Positions 33,252 to 41,105 of a stretch of 64,000 bases of DNA are shown here, piece by piece. The DNA is from Ottowia massiliensis. Its GTDB lineage: Bacteria; Pseudomonadota; Gammaproteobacteria; Burkholderiales; Burkholderiaceae_C. The DNA lies in contig NZ_LT964854.1 of assembly GCF_900240305.1 (NCBI RefSeq), positions 248,001 through 312,000 on the forward strand. The letters are read 5' to 3'. The position numbers were made by a program, and so were the translations under genes. Every line of letters starts with the position of its first letter. Positions within the stretch are counted from its first letter, which is position 1. The notes under the pieces were generated by a model. It was not told the DNA's origin, did not search any database, and was given only the letters and a program-made list of their open reading frames with translations.

Positions 33252-33863
33252 ATAGCTACCAACTTTCGTGACCGCCGCCAGCGCGAAGAACGCGCCCACC
33301 GGCTCAACCGTGAAATTACCGCGCCCGAAGTGCGCCTGAACGGCCCTGACAACGAGTCCCTGGGCATCTTTCCCCTGCAGGAAGCGCTGCGCATGGCGGG
33401 CGAGATGGACGTGGACTTGGTTGAAATCGCCGCAGCGGCCAGCCCGCCGGTCTGCCGCCTGATCGACTACGGCAAGTTCAAGTACCAGGAACAAAAGCGC
33501 GCCGCCGAAGCCAAGGCCCGGCAGACGGTCATCGAAATCAAGGAAGTCAAATTCCGCCCCGGCACGGACGATGGCGACTACAACATCAAGCTGCGCAACA
33601 TCCGCCGCTTCCTGGGCGATGGCGACAAGGTGAAAGTGACCCTGCGTTTTCGCGGCCGCGAAATCACGCACCAGGATCTGGGGCTTGATCTGCTCAACCG
33701 CATTCGTGAAGACTTGGCGGATGTCATCCAGGTCGAGCAATTTCCCAAGCTCGAAGGCCGGCAGATGATCATGATGCTCGCCCCCGCGCGCAAGAAAGCC
33801 GGCGGCGCAGCCAAGGCCGCCGAAGCGCCTGCGCCCGCCCCTGCTGAAGCGGCGCAAAACTGA
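33252..33863 (+). CDS. infC: Translation initiation factor IF-3 with AUA start codon
   Basis: 203 residues reading (M)ATNFRDRRQREERAHRLNREITAPEVRLNG, then the IF3-N linker and IF3-C domain (KVTLRFRGREITHQDLGLDLL), with an Ala/Pro tail. No ATG, GTG or TTG exists in frame before the conserved N-terminus. GAGGT at 33240-33244 stands 7 nt before ATA at 33252, so AUA is the start codon. Rare start codons (AUU in E. coli infC) are known to underlie IF3 autoregulation. Starting at the first GTG (33330) would delete conserved residues. Confidence 0.92.
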   Translation: MATNFRDRRQREERAHRLNREITAPEVRLNGPDNESLGIFPLQEALRMAGEMDVDLVEIAAAASPPVCRLIDYGKFKYQEQKRAAEAKARQTVIEIKEVKFRPGTDDGDYNIKLRNIRRFLGDGDKVKVTLRFRGREITHQDLGLDLLNRIREDLADVIQVEQFPKLEGRQMIMMLAPARKKAGGAAKAAEAPAPAPAEAAQN

Positions 33864-34042
33864 AAGCAATCGTAGATAATTGCGGGTTTTCCGGCGTTTG
33901 ACCGCGCCGGAGAAAAGTGCAGCTTTCGCCTTGGGCCTGACGGCTTTGGGCGGCAGCCGCACACAAAAGTGGCTCGGGGCCATCAAGGGCGCGAAGGTCT
34001 TTGCGCACGCCTCACGAGCACAAGCCAAAAGGAGCATTTCAA

Positions 34043-34246
34043 ATGCCCAAAATGAAAACCAAAAGCAGCGCGAAAAAGCGTTTTCGCGTTCGTCCCGGCG
34101 GTACCGTCAAACGCGGCCAGGCCTTCAAGCGCCACATCCTGACCAAGAAGACCACCAAGAACAAGCGGCAACTGCGCGGTGCAGTCAATGTGCATGAGGC
34201 CGATCTCGGCCAGATCGCGCAAATGCTGCCCAAATGCGGCCTGTAA
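34043..34246 (+). CDS. rpmI: 50S ribosomal protein L35
   Basis: 67 residues, starting MPKMKTKSSAKKRFRVRPGG, highly basic, with HILTKKTTKNKRQLRG typical of bL35. AAAAGGAGC Shine-Dalgarno. A 179-nt leader after infC could hold the L20 autoregulatory RNA known in other bacteria, but I could not identify its structure. Confidence 0.97.
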   Translation: MPKMKTKSSAKKRFRVRPGGTVKRGQAFKRHILTKKTTKNKRQLRGAVNVHEADLGQIAQMLPKCGL

Positions 34247-34271
34247 TCACTGACGAACAAGGAGAAAACGA

Positions 34272-34631
34272 ATGCCTCGCGTCAAACGTGGTGTGACGGC
34301 TCGCGCCCGTCATAAAAAAGTTCTTGCCCTGGCCAAGGGATACCGTGGCCGCCGTGGCAACGTCTATCGCATCGCCAAACAGGCGGTGATGAAGGCTGGT
34401 CAGTACGCCTACCGTGACCGCCGCAACAAAAAGCGCGTGTTCCGCCGCCTGTGGATTGCCCGCATCAACGCCGCCACACGCGCGCTGGGCCTGACCTACA
34501 GCCAGTTCATCAACGGGCTGAACAAGGCCGGGCTGGGTCTGGATCGCAAGGTGCTGTCCGACATCGCCATTCACGACGAAGCGGCTTTTGCCCGCATCGT
34601 GGAGCAAGTCAAGGCCAAGCTGGCCGCCTGA
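34272..34631 (+). CDS. rplT: 50S ribosomal protein L20
   Basis: 119 residues (MPRVKRGVTARARHKKVLAL, GYRGRRGNVYRIAKQAVMKA, INAATRALGLTYSQFINGL), full-length bL20. AAGGAGAAAACG precedes the ATG; 25 bp after rpmI. Confidence 0.98.
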   Translation: MPRVKRGVTARARHKKVLALAKGYRGRRGNVYRIAKQAVMKAGQYAYRDRRNKKRVFRRLWIARINAATRALGLTYSQFINGLNKAGLGLDRKVLSDIAIHDEAAFARIVEQVKAKLAA

Positions 34632-34678
34632 AGCCTCGCGCACCAGGCCCCAGCGGCCTTTGCGCCACATGGCGTTTC

Positions 34679-34715
34679 AGGGATTGGGGGCCGCACGGCG
34701 CCCAATCCCTTTTTC
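34679..34715 (+). terminator. Terminator/attenuator between rplT and pheS
   Basis: Strong stem AGGGATTGGG / CCCAATCCCT with a loop of about 12 nt, then TTTTCATTTTT. It lies in the 112-bp gap ahead of pheS. E. coli pheST is controlled by attenuation at the same place; here no closed Phe-rich leader peptide is visible. Confidence 0.85.
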
Positions 34716-34743
34716 ATTTTTCCCTTCCCCACTACCCTGCCCC

Positions 34744-35814
34744 ATGAGCGCCCTGCCTGCCAGCAGCGAACTTGATGCCCTGGTGTCCGCTGCCACCGCC
34801 GCCTTTGCCCAAGCCCCCTCTCCGGCTGACCTGGAAAACGCCAAGGCGCAATTTCTGGGCAAGGCGGGCCGCGTCACCGCGCTGATGAAAGAGCTGGCCC
34901 AGCTCGCGCCTGAAGAAAAGAAAACGCGCGGCGCTGCCATCAACCAGGCCAAGCAGGCCATTGAAGCCGCGCTCACCGCGCGCCGCCAGGCATTGCAGGA
35001 AGCCGAGCTGCAACAGCACTTGCAGGCCGAGGCGCTGGATGTCACCCTGCCGGGCCGCCAGCGCGGCGCAGGCGGCCTGCACCCCGTCTCCCTCGCGTGG
35101 GAACGCATTGAGCAAATCTTCAGCAGCATGGGCTTCGATGTCGCCGACGGCCCCGAAATCGAAAACGACTGGTTCAACTTCACCGCGCTGGGCAACCCGC
35201 CCAACCACCCCGCCCGCTCCATGCAGGACACCTTCTATGTGGACATGAACGGCGAAGACGGCCAGCCCTACTGCCTGCGCACGCACACCAGCCCCATGCA
35301 GATTCGCTACGCATCGGCCGCTGCGCAGCGCCATGCCGCCGATCTGGCCGCAGGCCGCGTGCGTGAAATCCGCGTCATCGCTCCTGGCCGCACCTACCGC
35401 GTGGACAGCGACGCCACCCACTCCCCCATGTTTCACCAGGTTGAAGGCCTGTGGCTGGGCGAAAACGTCAGCTTCAAAGACCTCAAGGCCGTGTATCTGG
35501 ATTTTTGCCGCGCCTTTTTTGAAACCGATCAGCTCGCCCTGCGCTTTCGCCCCAGCTATTTCCCCTTCACCGAACCCAGCGCCGAGATTGACATTCAATT
35601 TGCCGATGGCCCGCTGGCTGGCAAATGGCTGGAAGTTTCCGGCTCCGGCCAGGTGCATCCGCAAGTGGTGAAAAACATGGGGCTGGACCCTGAAACCCAC
35701 ATTGGCTTTGCCTTCGGCTCCGGCATCGACCGCCTGGCCATGCTGCGTTATGGCGTGAGTGATTTGCGCCAGTTTTTTGAAGGCGACGTGCGCTTTTTGA
35801 GGCAATTCGCCTGA
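34744..35814 (+). CDS. pheS: Phenylalanine-tRNA ligase alpha subunit
   Basis: 356 residues. N-terminal coiled coil, then the class II core: HPVSLAWERIEQIFSSMGFDVADGPEIENDWFNFTALG, motif 2 (IRVIAPGRTYRVDSDATHSPMFHQVEG) and motif 3 (GFAFGSGIDRLAMLRYGV). Charges tRNA-Phe as a heterotetramer with PheT. The ATG at 34744 is the family start; an open upstream frame runs back through the terminator. Unusually, pheT does not follow directly: another gene intervenes. Confidence 0.98.
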   Translation: MSALPASSELDALVSAATAAFAQAPSPADLENAKAQFLGKAGRVTALMKELAQLAPEEKKTRGAAINQAKQAIEAALTARRQALQEAELQQHLQAEALDVTLPGRQRGAGGLHPVSLAWERIEQIFSSMGFDVADGPEIENDWFNFTALGNPPNHPARSMQDTFYVDMNGEDGQPYCLRTHTSPMQIRYASAAAQRHAADLAAGRVREIRVIAPGRTYRVDSDATHSPMFHQVEGLWLGENVSFKDLKAVYLDFCRAFFETDQLALRFRPSYFPFTEPSAEIDIQFADGPLAGKWLEVSGSGQVHPQVVKNMGLDPETHIGFAFGSGIDRLAMLRYGVSDLRQFFEGDVRFLRQFA

Positions 35815-35845
35815 TGAATTGAATCGCCACCGCGAAAATTCTGCG

Positions 35846-36490
35846 ATGTTCAAGCGATTTTTCCTCTCATGCCTGCTGTTTCTCGCCTGCGCCAGCGTTT
35901 CGGCAAACGAAGCGCCATCGCCTGCCGACCATTCCGATATCCAGTTTTCAGACATCGACTACAGCTACCACCCAGACTCGGAAGAAGAGAGCTGCTGCGG
36001 CACGCTCACCGTCCTGGGCAAAGCCACCAATACAGGCCGCCGGAAACTCGACCACGCGGTTTTTGAAGCCCGTTTTTTTGACGCCAGCGGCAAGCTGATT
36101 GACGCTTTCAATGATTCGACTTTCAGCCTCGGCCTGTTGCCGGGCCAGGAAATCATGGTGCGCATCAGCGATCAGGCGCGCTATGCCCCTGACCGTTACG
36201 CAAGCGCCCAGATTCGTCTGGCTTCAGGCGAATTTGAAAATGTGGAGCCGCCATCCGATTCAACCTGTCATTCAGGCATTCCGCCCATATTGATCCAGCT
36301 TTTCATGTCCTGGGGGCCGATACTGATGTTGATTGGCGTATGGCTATGGCTGATCAAACGATCCAATGCCTCCAATTATCAGAATCAGCTGATTGATCTG
36401 ATGAAAGAGCAGAACCTGACGCTGGAGCGGCAGGCCGCCGCCATTGAAAAAATCGCGCAAATGCAAGAAACACAAAACCTGCGCCATTGA
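35846..36490 (+). CDS. FxLYD-like exported membrane protein between pheS and pheT
   Basis: 214 residues. Signal peptide (MFKRFFLSCLLFLACASVSA), then an extracytoplasmic beta domain: LTVLGKATNTGRRKLDHAVFEARFFDASGKLIDA followed by FSLGLLPGQEIMVRIS. This is the pattern of FxLYD/DUF3426-type domains that mimic Ig folds. A C-terminal TM helix (LFMSWGPILMLIGVWLWLI) and a cytoplasmic helix (NQLIDLMKEQNLTLERQAAAIEKIAQMQ) follow. It lies 31 bp after pheS and 25 bp before pheT, so it is co-transcribed with them. No known link to tRNA charging; function unknown. Confidence 0.7.
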   Translation: MFKRFFLSCLLFLACASVSANEAPSPADHSDIQFSDIDYSYHPDSEEESCCGTLTVLGKATNTGRRKLDHAVFEARFFDASGKLIDAFNDSTFSLGLLPGQEIMVRISDQARYAPDRYASAQIRLASGEFENVEPPSDSTCHSGIPPILIQLFMSWGPILMLIGVWLWLIKRSNASNYQNQLIDLMKEQNLTLERQAAAIEKIAQMQETQNLRH

Positions 36491-36515
36491 AATATCCGAC
36501 ATTGAGGCCCCAAAA

Positions 36516-38951
36516 ATGCAATTCTCCGAATCCTGGCTGCGCGAGTTCTGCAACCCGCCGCTGAATACCGAGCAACTGGCTGACACCCTGACGATGGGCG
36601 GCTTTGAGGTGGAAGAAACCCGCCCGGCCGCGCCGCCGTTCAGCCAGATCGTGGTGGCCGAAATCCAATCGGCGCAGCAGCACCCCAATGCCGACCGTCT
36701 GCGCGTGTGCCAGGTGAATGCGGGCGGCCAGCCGCTGCAAATCGTGTGCGGCGCGCCCAACGCGCGGGCGGGCATCAAAGTGCCGTGCGCGCTGGTGGGC
36801 GCCGAGCTGCCGCCGGGCGAAGATGGCAAGCCCTTTCGCATCAAGCTGGGCAAGCTGCGCGGCGTTGAAAGCCACGGCATGCTGTGCTCCGCCAGCGAGC
36901 TGGGCATTTCGCAGGAAGGCGCGGGCCTGCTGGAGCTGCCCGTCGACGCGCCCGTGGGCCAGAGCCTGCGCGAATACCTCCGGCTGGATGACACGCTGCT
37001 CACCCTCAAGCTCACGCCCAATCTGGGCCATGCGCTGAGCGTGCATGGCATGGCGCGCGAGCTGGCCGCGCTGGCCGATGCGCCGCTCAAAAGCTGGAGC
37101 GAGGGCCTGGCCGCCGTGCCCGCCACGGTGGACGACGCGCTGCCCGTCACCATCGAAGCGCCTGATTTGTGCGGCCGCTTTTCAGGCCGCGTCATACGCG
37201 GGCTGAACACGCAGGCCGCCACGCCCGCGTGGATGGTCGAGCGCCTGGCCCGCTGCGGGCAGCGCAGCGTCTCGGCGCTGGTCGATATTTCCAACTACGT
37301 GATGTTTGAAACCGGCCAGCCCTCGCACATTTTTGACCTCGCCCAAATTCACGGCGGCCTGCATGTGCGCTGGGGCCGCGCGGGCGAATCGCTCAAGCTG
37401 CTCAATGGCGCCACCGTGGCGCTGGACGAAACCGTGGGCGTCGTGGCCGACGAACGCCAGGTCCAGTCGCTGGCCGCCATCATGGGCGGCGAAGCCACGG
37501 CCGTTTCTGGCAGCACGCAAGACGTGTATGTGGAAGCCGCCTTCTGGTGGCCCGATGCCATTGCGGGCCGTTCGCGCCGCTTCAATTTCGCCACCGACGC
37601 AGGCCACCGCTTCGAGCGCGGCGTCGATCCCGCGCAAACCACGCGCGTCATCGAGCGCATCACCCGCCTCATTCTGGACATCTGCGGCACGCCGCAAACG
37701 CAAGTAGGCCCCGTCACCGACCAGCAGGCCAGCCTGCCGCAGCCTGCTCCCATCACCTTGCGCGTGGCGCGCGCGGCCAAAGTCATCGGCGTGCCGCTCA
37801 CGCAAGCGCAGTGCGCCAGCATCTTCCGCCGCCTGGGCATGGCCTTCACGGAAGGCGAAGGCCAAATCACCGTCACCCCGCCCAGCTGGCGCTTTGACTT
37901 GCGCATCGAGGCCGACCTCATCGAAGAAATCGCCCGCCTGACTGGCTACAACACCCTGCCTGACACGCCGCCCGTTGCGCCCATCCGCTCCAGCGCGCGC
38001 GCCGAAACGCGCCGCAGCCCCTTCGCCCTGCGCCATCAGCTGGCCGGGCTGGGCTATCTGGAAACCATCAACTACAGCTTTGTGCAAGAAAGCTGGGAGC
38101 GCGATCTGGCGGGCAACGCCGACCCCATCCGCCTGCTCAACCCCATTGCCAGCCAGATGAGCGTCATGCGCTCCAGCCTCATCGGCTCGCTGCTGCAAGC
38201 GCTCAAGTACAACGCCGACCGCCGCGCCGAGCGCGTGCGCGTGTTTGAAATAGGCCGCGTCTTCACGCGCGACGCCAGCGTGCCCGGCAGCGCGGCCAGC
38301 GTGCGCGGCGTGCGCCAGCCCGTGCGCGTGGCGGGCCTGGTGTGCGGCCCCGCCGCCATCCAGGGCTGGCAAGGCAAACAGCCCGCCGCTGACTTTTACG
38401 ACGTCAAGGGCGACGTGCAAGCCCTGCTCGCCCCCCGCCAGCCCGTATTTGAAGCCGCCAGCCACCCTGCCCTGCACCCGGGCCGCTGCGCCCGCGTGCT
38501 GCTGCAAGGCCAGTCCATCGGCTTTCTGGGCGAGCTGCACCCGCGCTGGCGCCAGCAGTGGGAGCTGCCGCAAGCGCCCGTGCTTTTTGAGCTGGATTTG
38601 GAAGCCGTTTTGCAGCACCCGCTGCCCCGCGCCATCGCCCTGCCCCGCCAGCTCTCCAGCGAGCGCGACCTGGCCATCGTCGTGCCCGAAGCCGTCACCC
38701 ACGCCGCGCTCATGCAAGCCATTCACGCCGCGCCCACGCAAGGGCTGCTCAAGGCCGCCGTGCTGTTTGACATCTACCGCCCCAAGAGCGGCCAAAGCGC
38801 CAGCGGCGTCAATGCTGGCGAAAAAAGCCTGGCCGTGCGCCTGACCCTGGGCGACGATCAGGCCCCGCTGACCGACGAAAAACTCGACGCCGCCGTCGCC
38901 GCCATCCTCATCCGTCTGGAAAAAGACCTGGGTGCGCGGCTACGGGCCTGA
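36516..38951 (+). CDS. pheT: Phenylalanine-tRNA ligase beta subunit
   Basis: 811 residues. N-terminal MQFSESWLREFCNPPL, the EMAP/tRNA-binding domain (about 40-150; QHPNADRLRVCQVNAG), B3/B4 editing domain, B5 domain (VGVPL..CASIFRRLGMAFTEGEGQITVTPPSWRFDLRIEADLIEEIARLTGYNTLP), the inactive synthetase core and a C-terminal FDX-ACB domain (SSERDLAIVVPEAV, YRPKSGQSASGVNAGEKSLAVRLTL). Start chosen at the conserved MQFSESW; the longer frame begins inside the preceding gene. Confidence 0.98.
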   Translation: MQFSESWLREFCNPPLNTEQLADTLTMGGFEVEETRPAAPPFSQIVVAEIQSAQQHPNADRLRVCQVNAGGQPLQIVCGAPNARAGIKVPCALVGAELPPGEDGKPFRIKLGKLRGVESHGMLCSASELGISQEGAGLLELPVDAPVGQSLREYLRLDDTLLTLKLTPNLGHALSVHGMARELAALADAPLKSWSEGLAAVPATVDDALPVTIEAPDLCGRFSGRVIRGLNTQAATPAWMVERLARCGQRSVSALVDISNYVMFETGQPSHIFDLAQIHGGLHVRWGRAGESLKLLNGATVALDETVGVVADERQVQSLAAIMGGEATAVSGSTQDVYVEAAFWWPDAIAGRSRRFNFATDAGHRFERGVDPAQTTRVIERITRLILDICGTPQTQVGPVTDQQASLPQPAPITLRVARAAKVIGVPLTQAQCASIFRRLGMAFTEGEGQITVTPPSWRFDLRIEADLIEEIARLTGYNTLPDTPPVAPIRSSARAETRRSPFALRHQLAGLGYLETINYSFVQESWERDLAGNADPIRLLNPIASQMSVMRSSLIGSLLQALKYNADRRAERVRVFEIGRVFTRDASVPGSAASVRGVRQPVRVAGLVCGPAAIQGWQGKQPAADFYDVKGDVQALLAPRQPVFEAASHPALHPGRCARVLLQGQSIGFLGELHPRWRQQWELPQAPVLFELDLEAVLQHPLPRAIALPRQLSSERDLAIVVPEAVTHAALMQAIHAAPTQGLLKAAVLFDIYRPKSGQSASGVNAGEKSLAVRLTLGDDQAPLTDEKLDAAVAAILIRLEKDLGARLRA

Positions 38952-39108
38952 GAGCCTGCCCAAAGTCTGCTCGTGCGTGCAGAAAGCGCGGCCTCGGGCG
39001 CCCTGCGGCCCGGCCCATCCTCGCCGGGCAGCAAACGGACAGCAAGGCCCGTCTGCGCCTTGCCGCCCGCCCCAGCCGCCCCTCACGGCCAGACTCTGAA
39101 CGGTTCTG
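38952..39108. repeat. Family B element between pheT and ihfA
   Basis: Left end GAGCCTGCCCAAAGTCTGCTCG immediately after the pheT stop, interior CATCCTCGCCGGGCAGCAAA and CTGCGCCTTGCCGCCC, right end CACGGCCAGACTCTGAACGG. Splits the usually tight pheT-ihfA junction. Confidence 0.65.
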
Positions 39109-39138
39109 AAAGCGCGCCCGCCAGGCTCTGGTCAAGCT

Positions 39139-39226
39139 ATTTTGCTCTTGAATCAGTAGCATGATGTCCTAGTGGAAACTGCGCGAAAGCCGTTTTGACA
39201 CCCCTTTAATCCGCTCCTCTTTCTGA
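39139..39226 (+). repeat. Family A dispersed repeat, copy 9
   Basis: TTTTGCTCTTGAATCAGTAG, core CATGATGTCCTAGTGG, AAACTGCGCGAAAGCCG, right end AATCCGCTCCTCTTTC. 76 bp before the ihfA ATG. Confidence 0.85.
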
Positions 39227-39302
39227 TATAGCCTCATCCGCCCGCTTCGCGCAAGCTGGCAACATCACGCCTCCTTCAGAACCCGCCCCGCCAAAGCCGC
39301 CC

Positions 39303-39626
39303 ATGCCAGAACAAACCGCCCACACCCTCACCAAAGCCGAACTGGCCGATGCGCTATTCGAGCAAATCGGCCTGACCAAGCGCGAGTCCAAACAAGCCGT
39401 GGACGCCTTTTTCGCCCTCATCAGCGAACGCCTCGCCGCAGGCGAAGAAGTCAAGCTCACCGGCTTTGGCAACTTCAGCACCCGCATGAAAGCCCCCCGC
39501 CCGGGCCGCAACCTGCACACGGGCGAAACCGTGCCCATCGCCGCCCGCCGCGTGGTCACCTTCCACGCCAGCCAGCGCCTGAAAGAAGCGGTGCAACAGG
39601 CTCAGAGCAGCGACGGCGGGCGCTAA
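39303..39626 (+). CDS. ihfA: Integration host factor subunit alpha
   Basis: 107 residues of the HU/IHF fold: LTKAELADALFEQIGLTKRESKQAVDAFF, VKLTGFGNFSTRMKAPRPGRNLHTGETVPI with the minor-groove intercalating PRPGRNP-like arm (here PRPGRN), then ARRVVTFHASQRLKEAV. Conserved position after pheT. The merR-family gene that often follows ihfA in this order is not seen downstream. Confidence 0.95.
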   Translation: MPEQTAHTLTKAELADALFEQIGLTKRESKQAVDAFFALISERLAAGEEVKLTGFGNFSTRMKAPRPGRNLHTGETVPIAARRVVTFHASQRLKEAVQQAQSSDGGR

Positions 39627-39776
39627 AGCGTCTGTCCGCAGCCCGGCCGTGGGCGCTAAAGCGCCGTCTTGCAAATCCTCGGCCGGCTGCAAACAAGCGC
39701 AAAAGCTCCGCCTGCGCCTTGCCGCCCATTCCAATCCGCGCTTTCGCCCCTTGCGGCCAGACTCTGGGCAAGTTCC
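39627..39776. repeat. Family B element after ihfA
   Basis: GCGTCTGTCCGCAGCCCGGCC on the left, GCAAATCCTCGGCCGGCTGC and CTGCGCCTTGCCGCCCATTCC inside, right end TTGCGGCCAGACTCTGGGC. Both ends are slightly diverged. It opens a gene-free stretch of about 790 bp. Confidence 0.6.
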
Positions 39777-39904
39777 CGGTTTTTCGGCCCGAAGAAGAAA
39801 TTCGCCGCAGCCCCGCCGTCAATCAAAAAGCCGCTGTCGCTGATACAGCCGCCGTTCGGCCTCATGATGAATTCGGCCTGCGGGCTGAAGACGATGCCGG
39901 GGCT

Positions 39905-39968
39905 AAAAACCTGTTCCCCGCTTGTCCGTGAAGGCAGAAAGCGCAAACGAACCTTGAACAGATTCCAG
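39905..39968. repeat. Miniature family B element (about 60 bp)
   Basis: AAACCTGTTCCCCGCTTGTCC ... AACGAACCTTGAACAGATTCC: both termini retained in inverted orientation with nearly all of the interior missing. Around it (39777-40194) I recognize no gene; a minus-strand frame near 39780-39945 has a protein-like composition but no known motif. Confidence 0.5.
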
Positions 39969-40194
39969 ACCGGCCGGGGCGCAGCACGGTGCAGTCCAGG
40001 CCGCAGGCTTCACCACGGCGGCAGAGTCGCGCCAAGAGCACGCTGCGGCAGGGCAGGCCAGGCGCTTCGCCGCAGGCAGATGATGCCCATTGAGCTGATG
40101 AAGAAGCGCCGCTTCCGCTCCCCCTGGCTCTGCCGTATCACACGCCCGCGCTGGCAAGGAAAGGGCGAAGACGAAAGGCTACAGGGGGAAGAGA

Positions 40195-40280
40195 ATCAGC
40201 TCTTCAATTGATAGCATGACGTCCTAGTGGAACGTGCGCAAAAGCCGTTTTCATGCCCCTGAATTCGCTCCGCTTTTTGA
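40195..40280 (+). repeat. Family A dispersed repeat, copy 10
   Basis: CAGCTCTTCAATTGATAG, core CATGACGTCCTAGTGG, GTGCGCAAAAGCCG, right end AATTCGCTCCGCTTTTTGAG. Lies downstream of the ankyrin gene's stop. Confidence 0.8.
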
Positions 40281-40415
40281 GAACGAAGCGCCCGTGCTGG
40301 CAGCCAGGGAAAGCCGGCTGGCCGCGCGTCAAACCCTGGAGCCAAGTTCTGAAAACCCGTTCGCAACCAAGCCGCAAGCTGGTTTCGCGGGCTTGGCTGG
40401 CGCAGGCGCGGCCCG

Positions 40416-41105
40416 TCACCACTGGCCGCGTTGCGCGGGCGGGGTGCTTTGCTTTTTCACTTTTTGCAAGATGGCGCGCGCGTCGGGGCGTTCGTAGCGG
40501 CGGGCAAAGTCCAGGGCTGTCATGCCTTTCTGGTTGCGCAGCTGCGCATCTGCGCCTGCCTTGAGCAGGCGCTGCACGGCCTCGGGGCTGCCGTAGCCGG
40601 CGGCCATCATCAGCGGCGTGGTGCCGTTGGGCGAGGGGGCGTTGAGGTCGGCGTGGTGTTCCAGCAGCAGCTCCAGCATGGGCATGTGGCCGCTGGATGC
40701 GGCGTAGTGCAGCGGCGTCCAGCCGGTTTTGTTCACGGCCGCGCCTTGCGCGATCAGGCGGCGGGCCACGTCAAGCTGGCCTTTGAGCGCGGCCATCATC
40801 AGCGGGGTTTCGCCGCTGGCGTTTGGCTCGTCGGGCCGCAGGCGGGGCGAGGCCATGAGCGCGTCAGCCGCTTTCATGGACTCTTCCTGCAAGGCCACGA
40901 ACAGGCCGGGGCGGCCGCGCTCGTCGCGCGTGTTGGGGTCCATGCCCTGATCCAGCAGCTCACGCATGGCGCTGGCGTTGTCGGATTTGATGGCGCGGAA
41001 GAATTCGCCAGGGCTTTGCGCCAAGGCGCTGGCGGCAAAGGCGGAAAACGCGAAAAGGGCCGCCAGGGCGGCGGCGCGGGCGCGGGCAGGCAGGTGTTGG
41101 GTCAT
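40416..41105 (-). CDS. Exported ankyrin-repeat protein
   Basis: 229 residues. Signal peptide (ARAAALAALFAFSAFAASALA, cleavage before QSPGEF), then about five ankyrin repeats from FFRAIKSDNASAMRELLDQGMDPNTRDERGRPGL through NASGETPLMMAALKGQLDVARRLIAQGAAVN, GWTPLHYAASSGHMPMLELLLEHHADLN and NGTTPLMMAAGYGSPEAVQRLLKAGAD. Probably a periplasmic protein-interaction module. Its ATG overlaps the tatD stop (ATGA), so it is translationally coupled to tatD; this pairing is common in Burkholderiales. Confidence 0.88.
   Translation of the reverse strand: MTQHLPARARAAALAALFAFSAFAASALAQSPGEFFRAIKSDNASAMRELLDQGMDPNTRDERGRPGLFVALQEESMKAADALMASPRLRPDEPNASGETPLMMAALKGQLDVARRLIAQGAAVNKTGWTPLHYAASSGHMPMLELLLEHHADLNAPSPNGTTPLMMAAGYGSPEAVQRLLKAGADAQLRNQKGMTALDFARRYERPDARAILQKVKKQSTPPAQRGQW

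Noticed and set aside
33864..34042. L20-binding autoregulatory leader before rpmI
   Set aside because: The gap has suitable length and location, but I could not find the pseudoknot or tandem-stem pattern by eye.
38952..40415. Insertion sequence or prophage remnant around ihfA
   Set aside because: No transposase, integrase or phage-like frame was recognized; the DNA consists of family A and B repeats.
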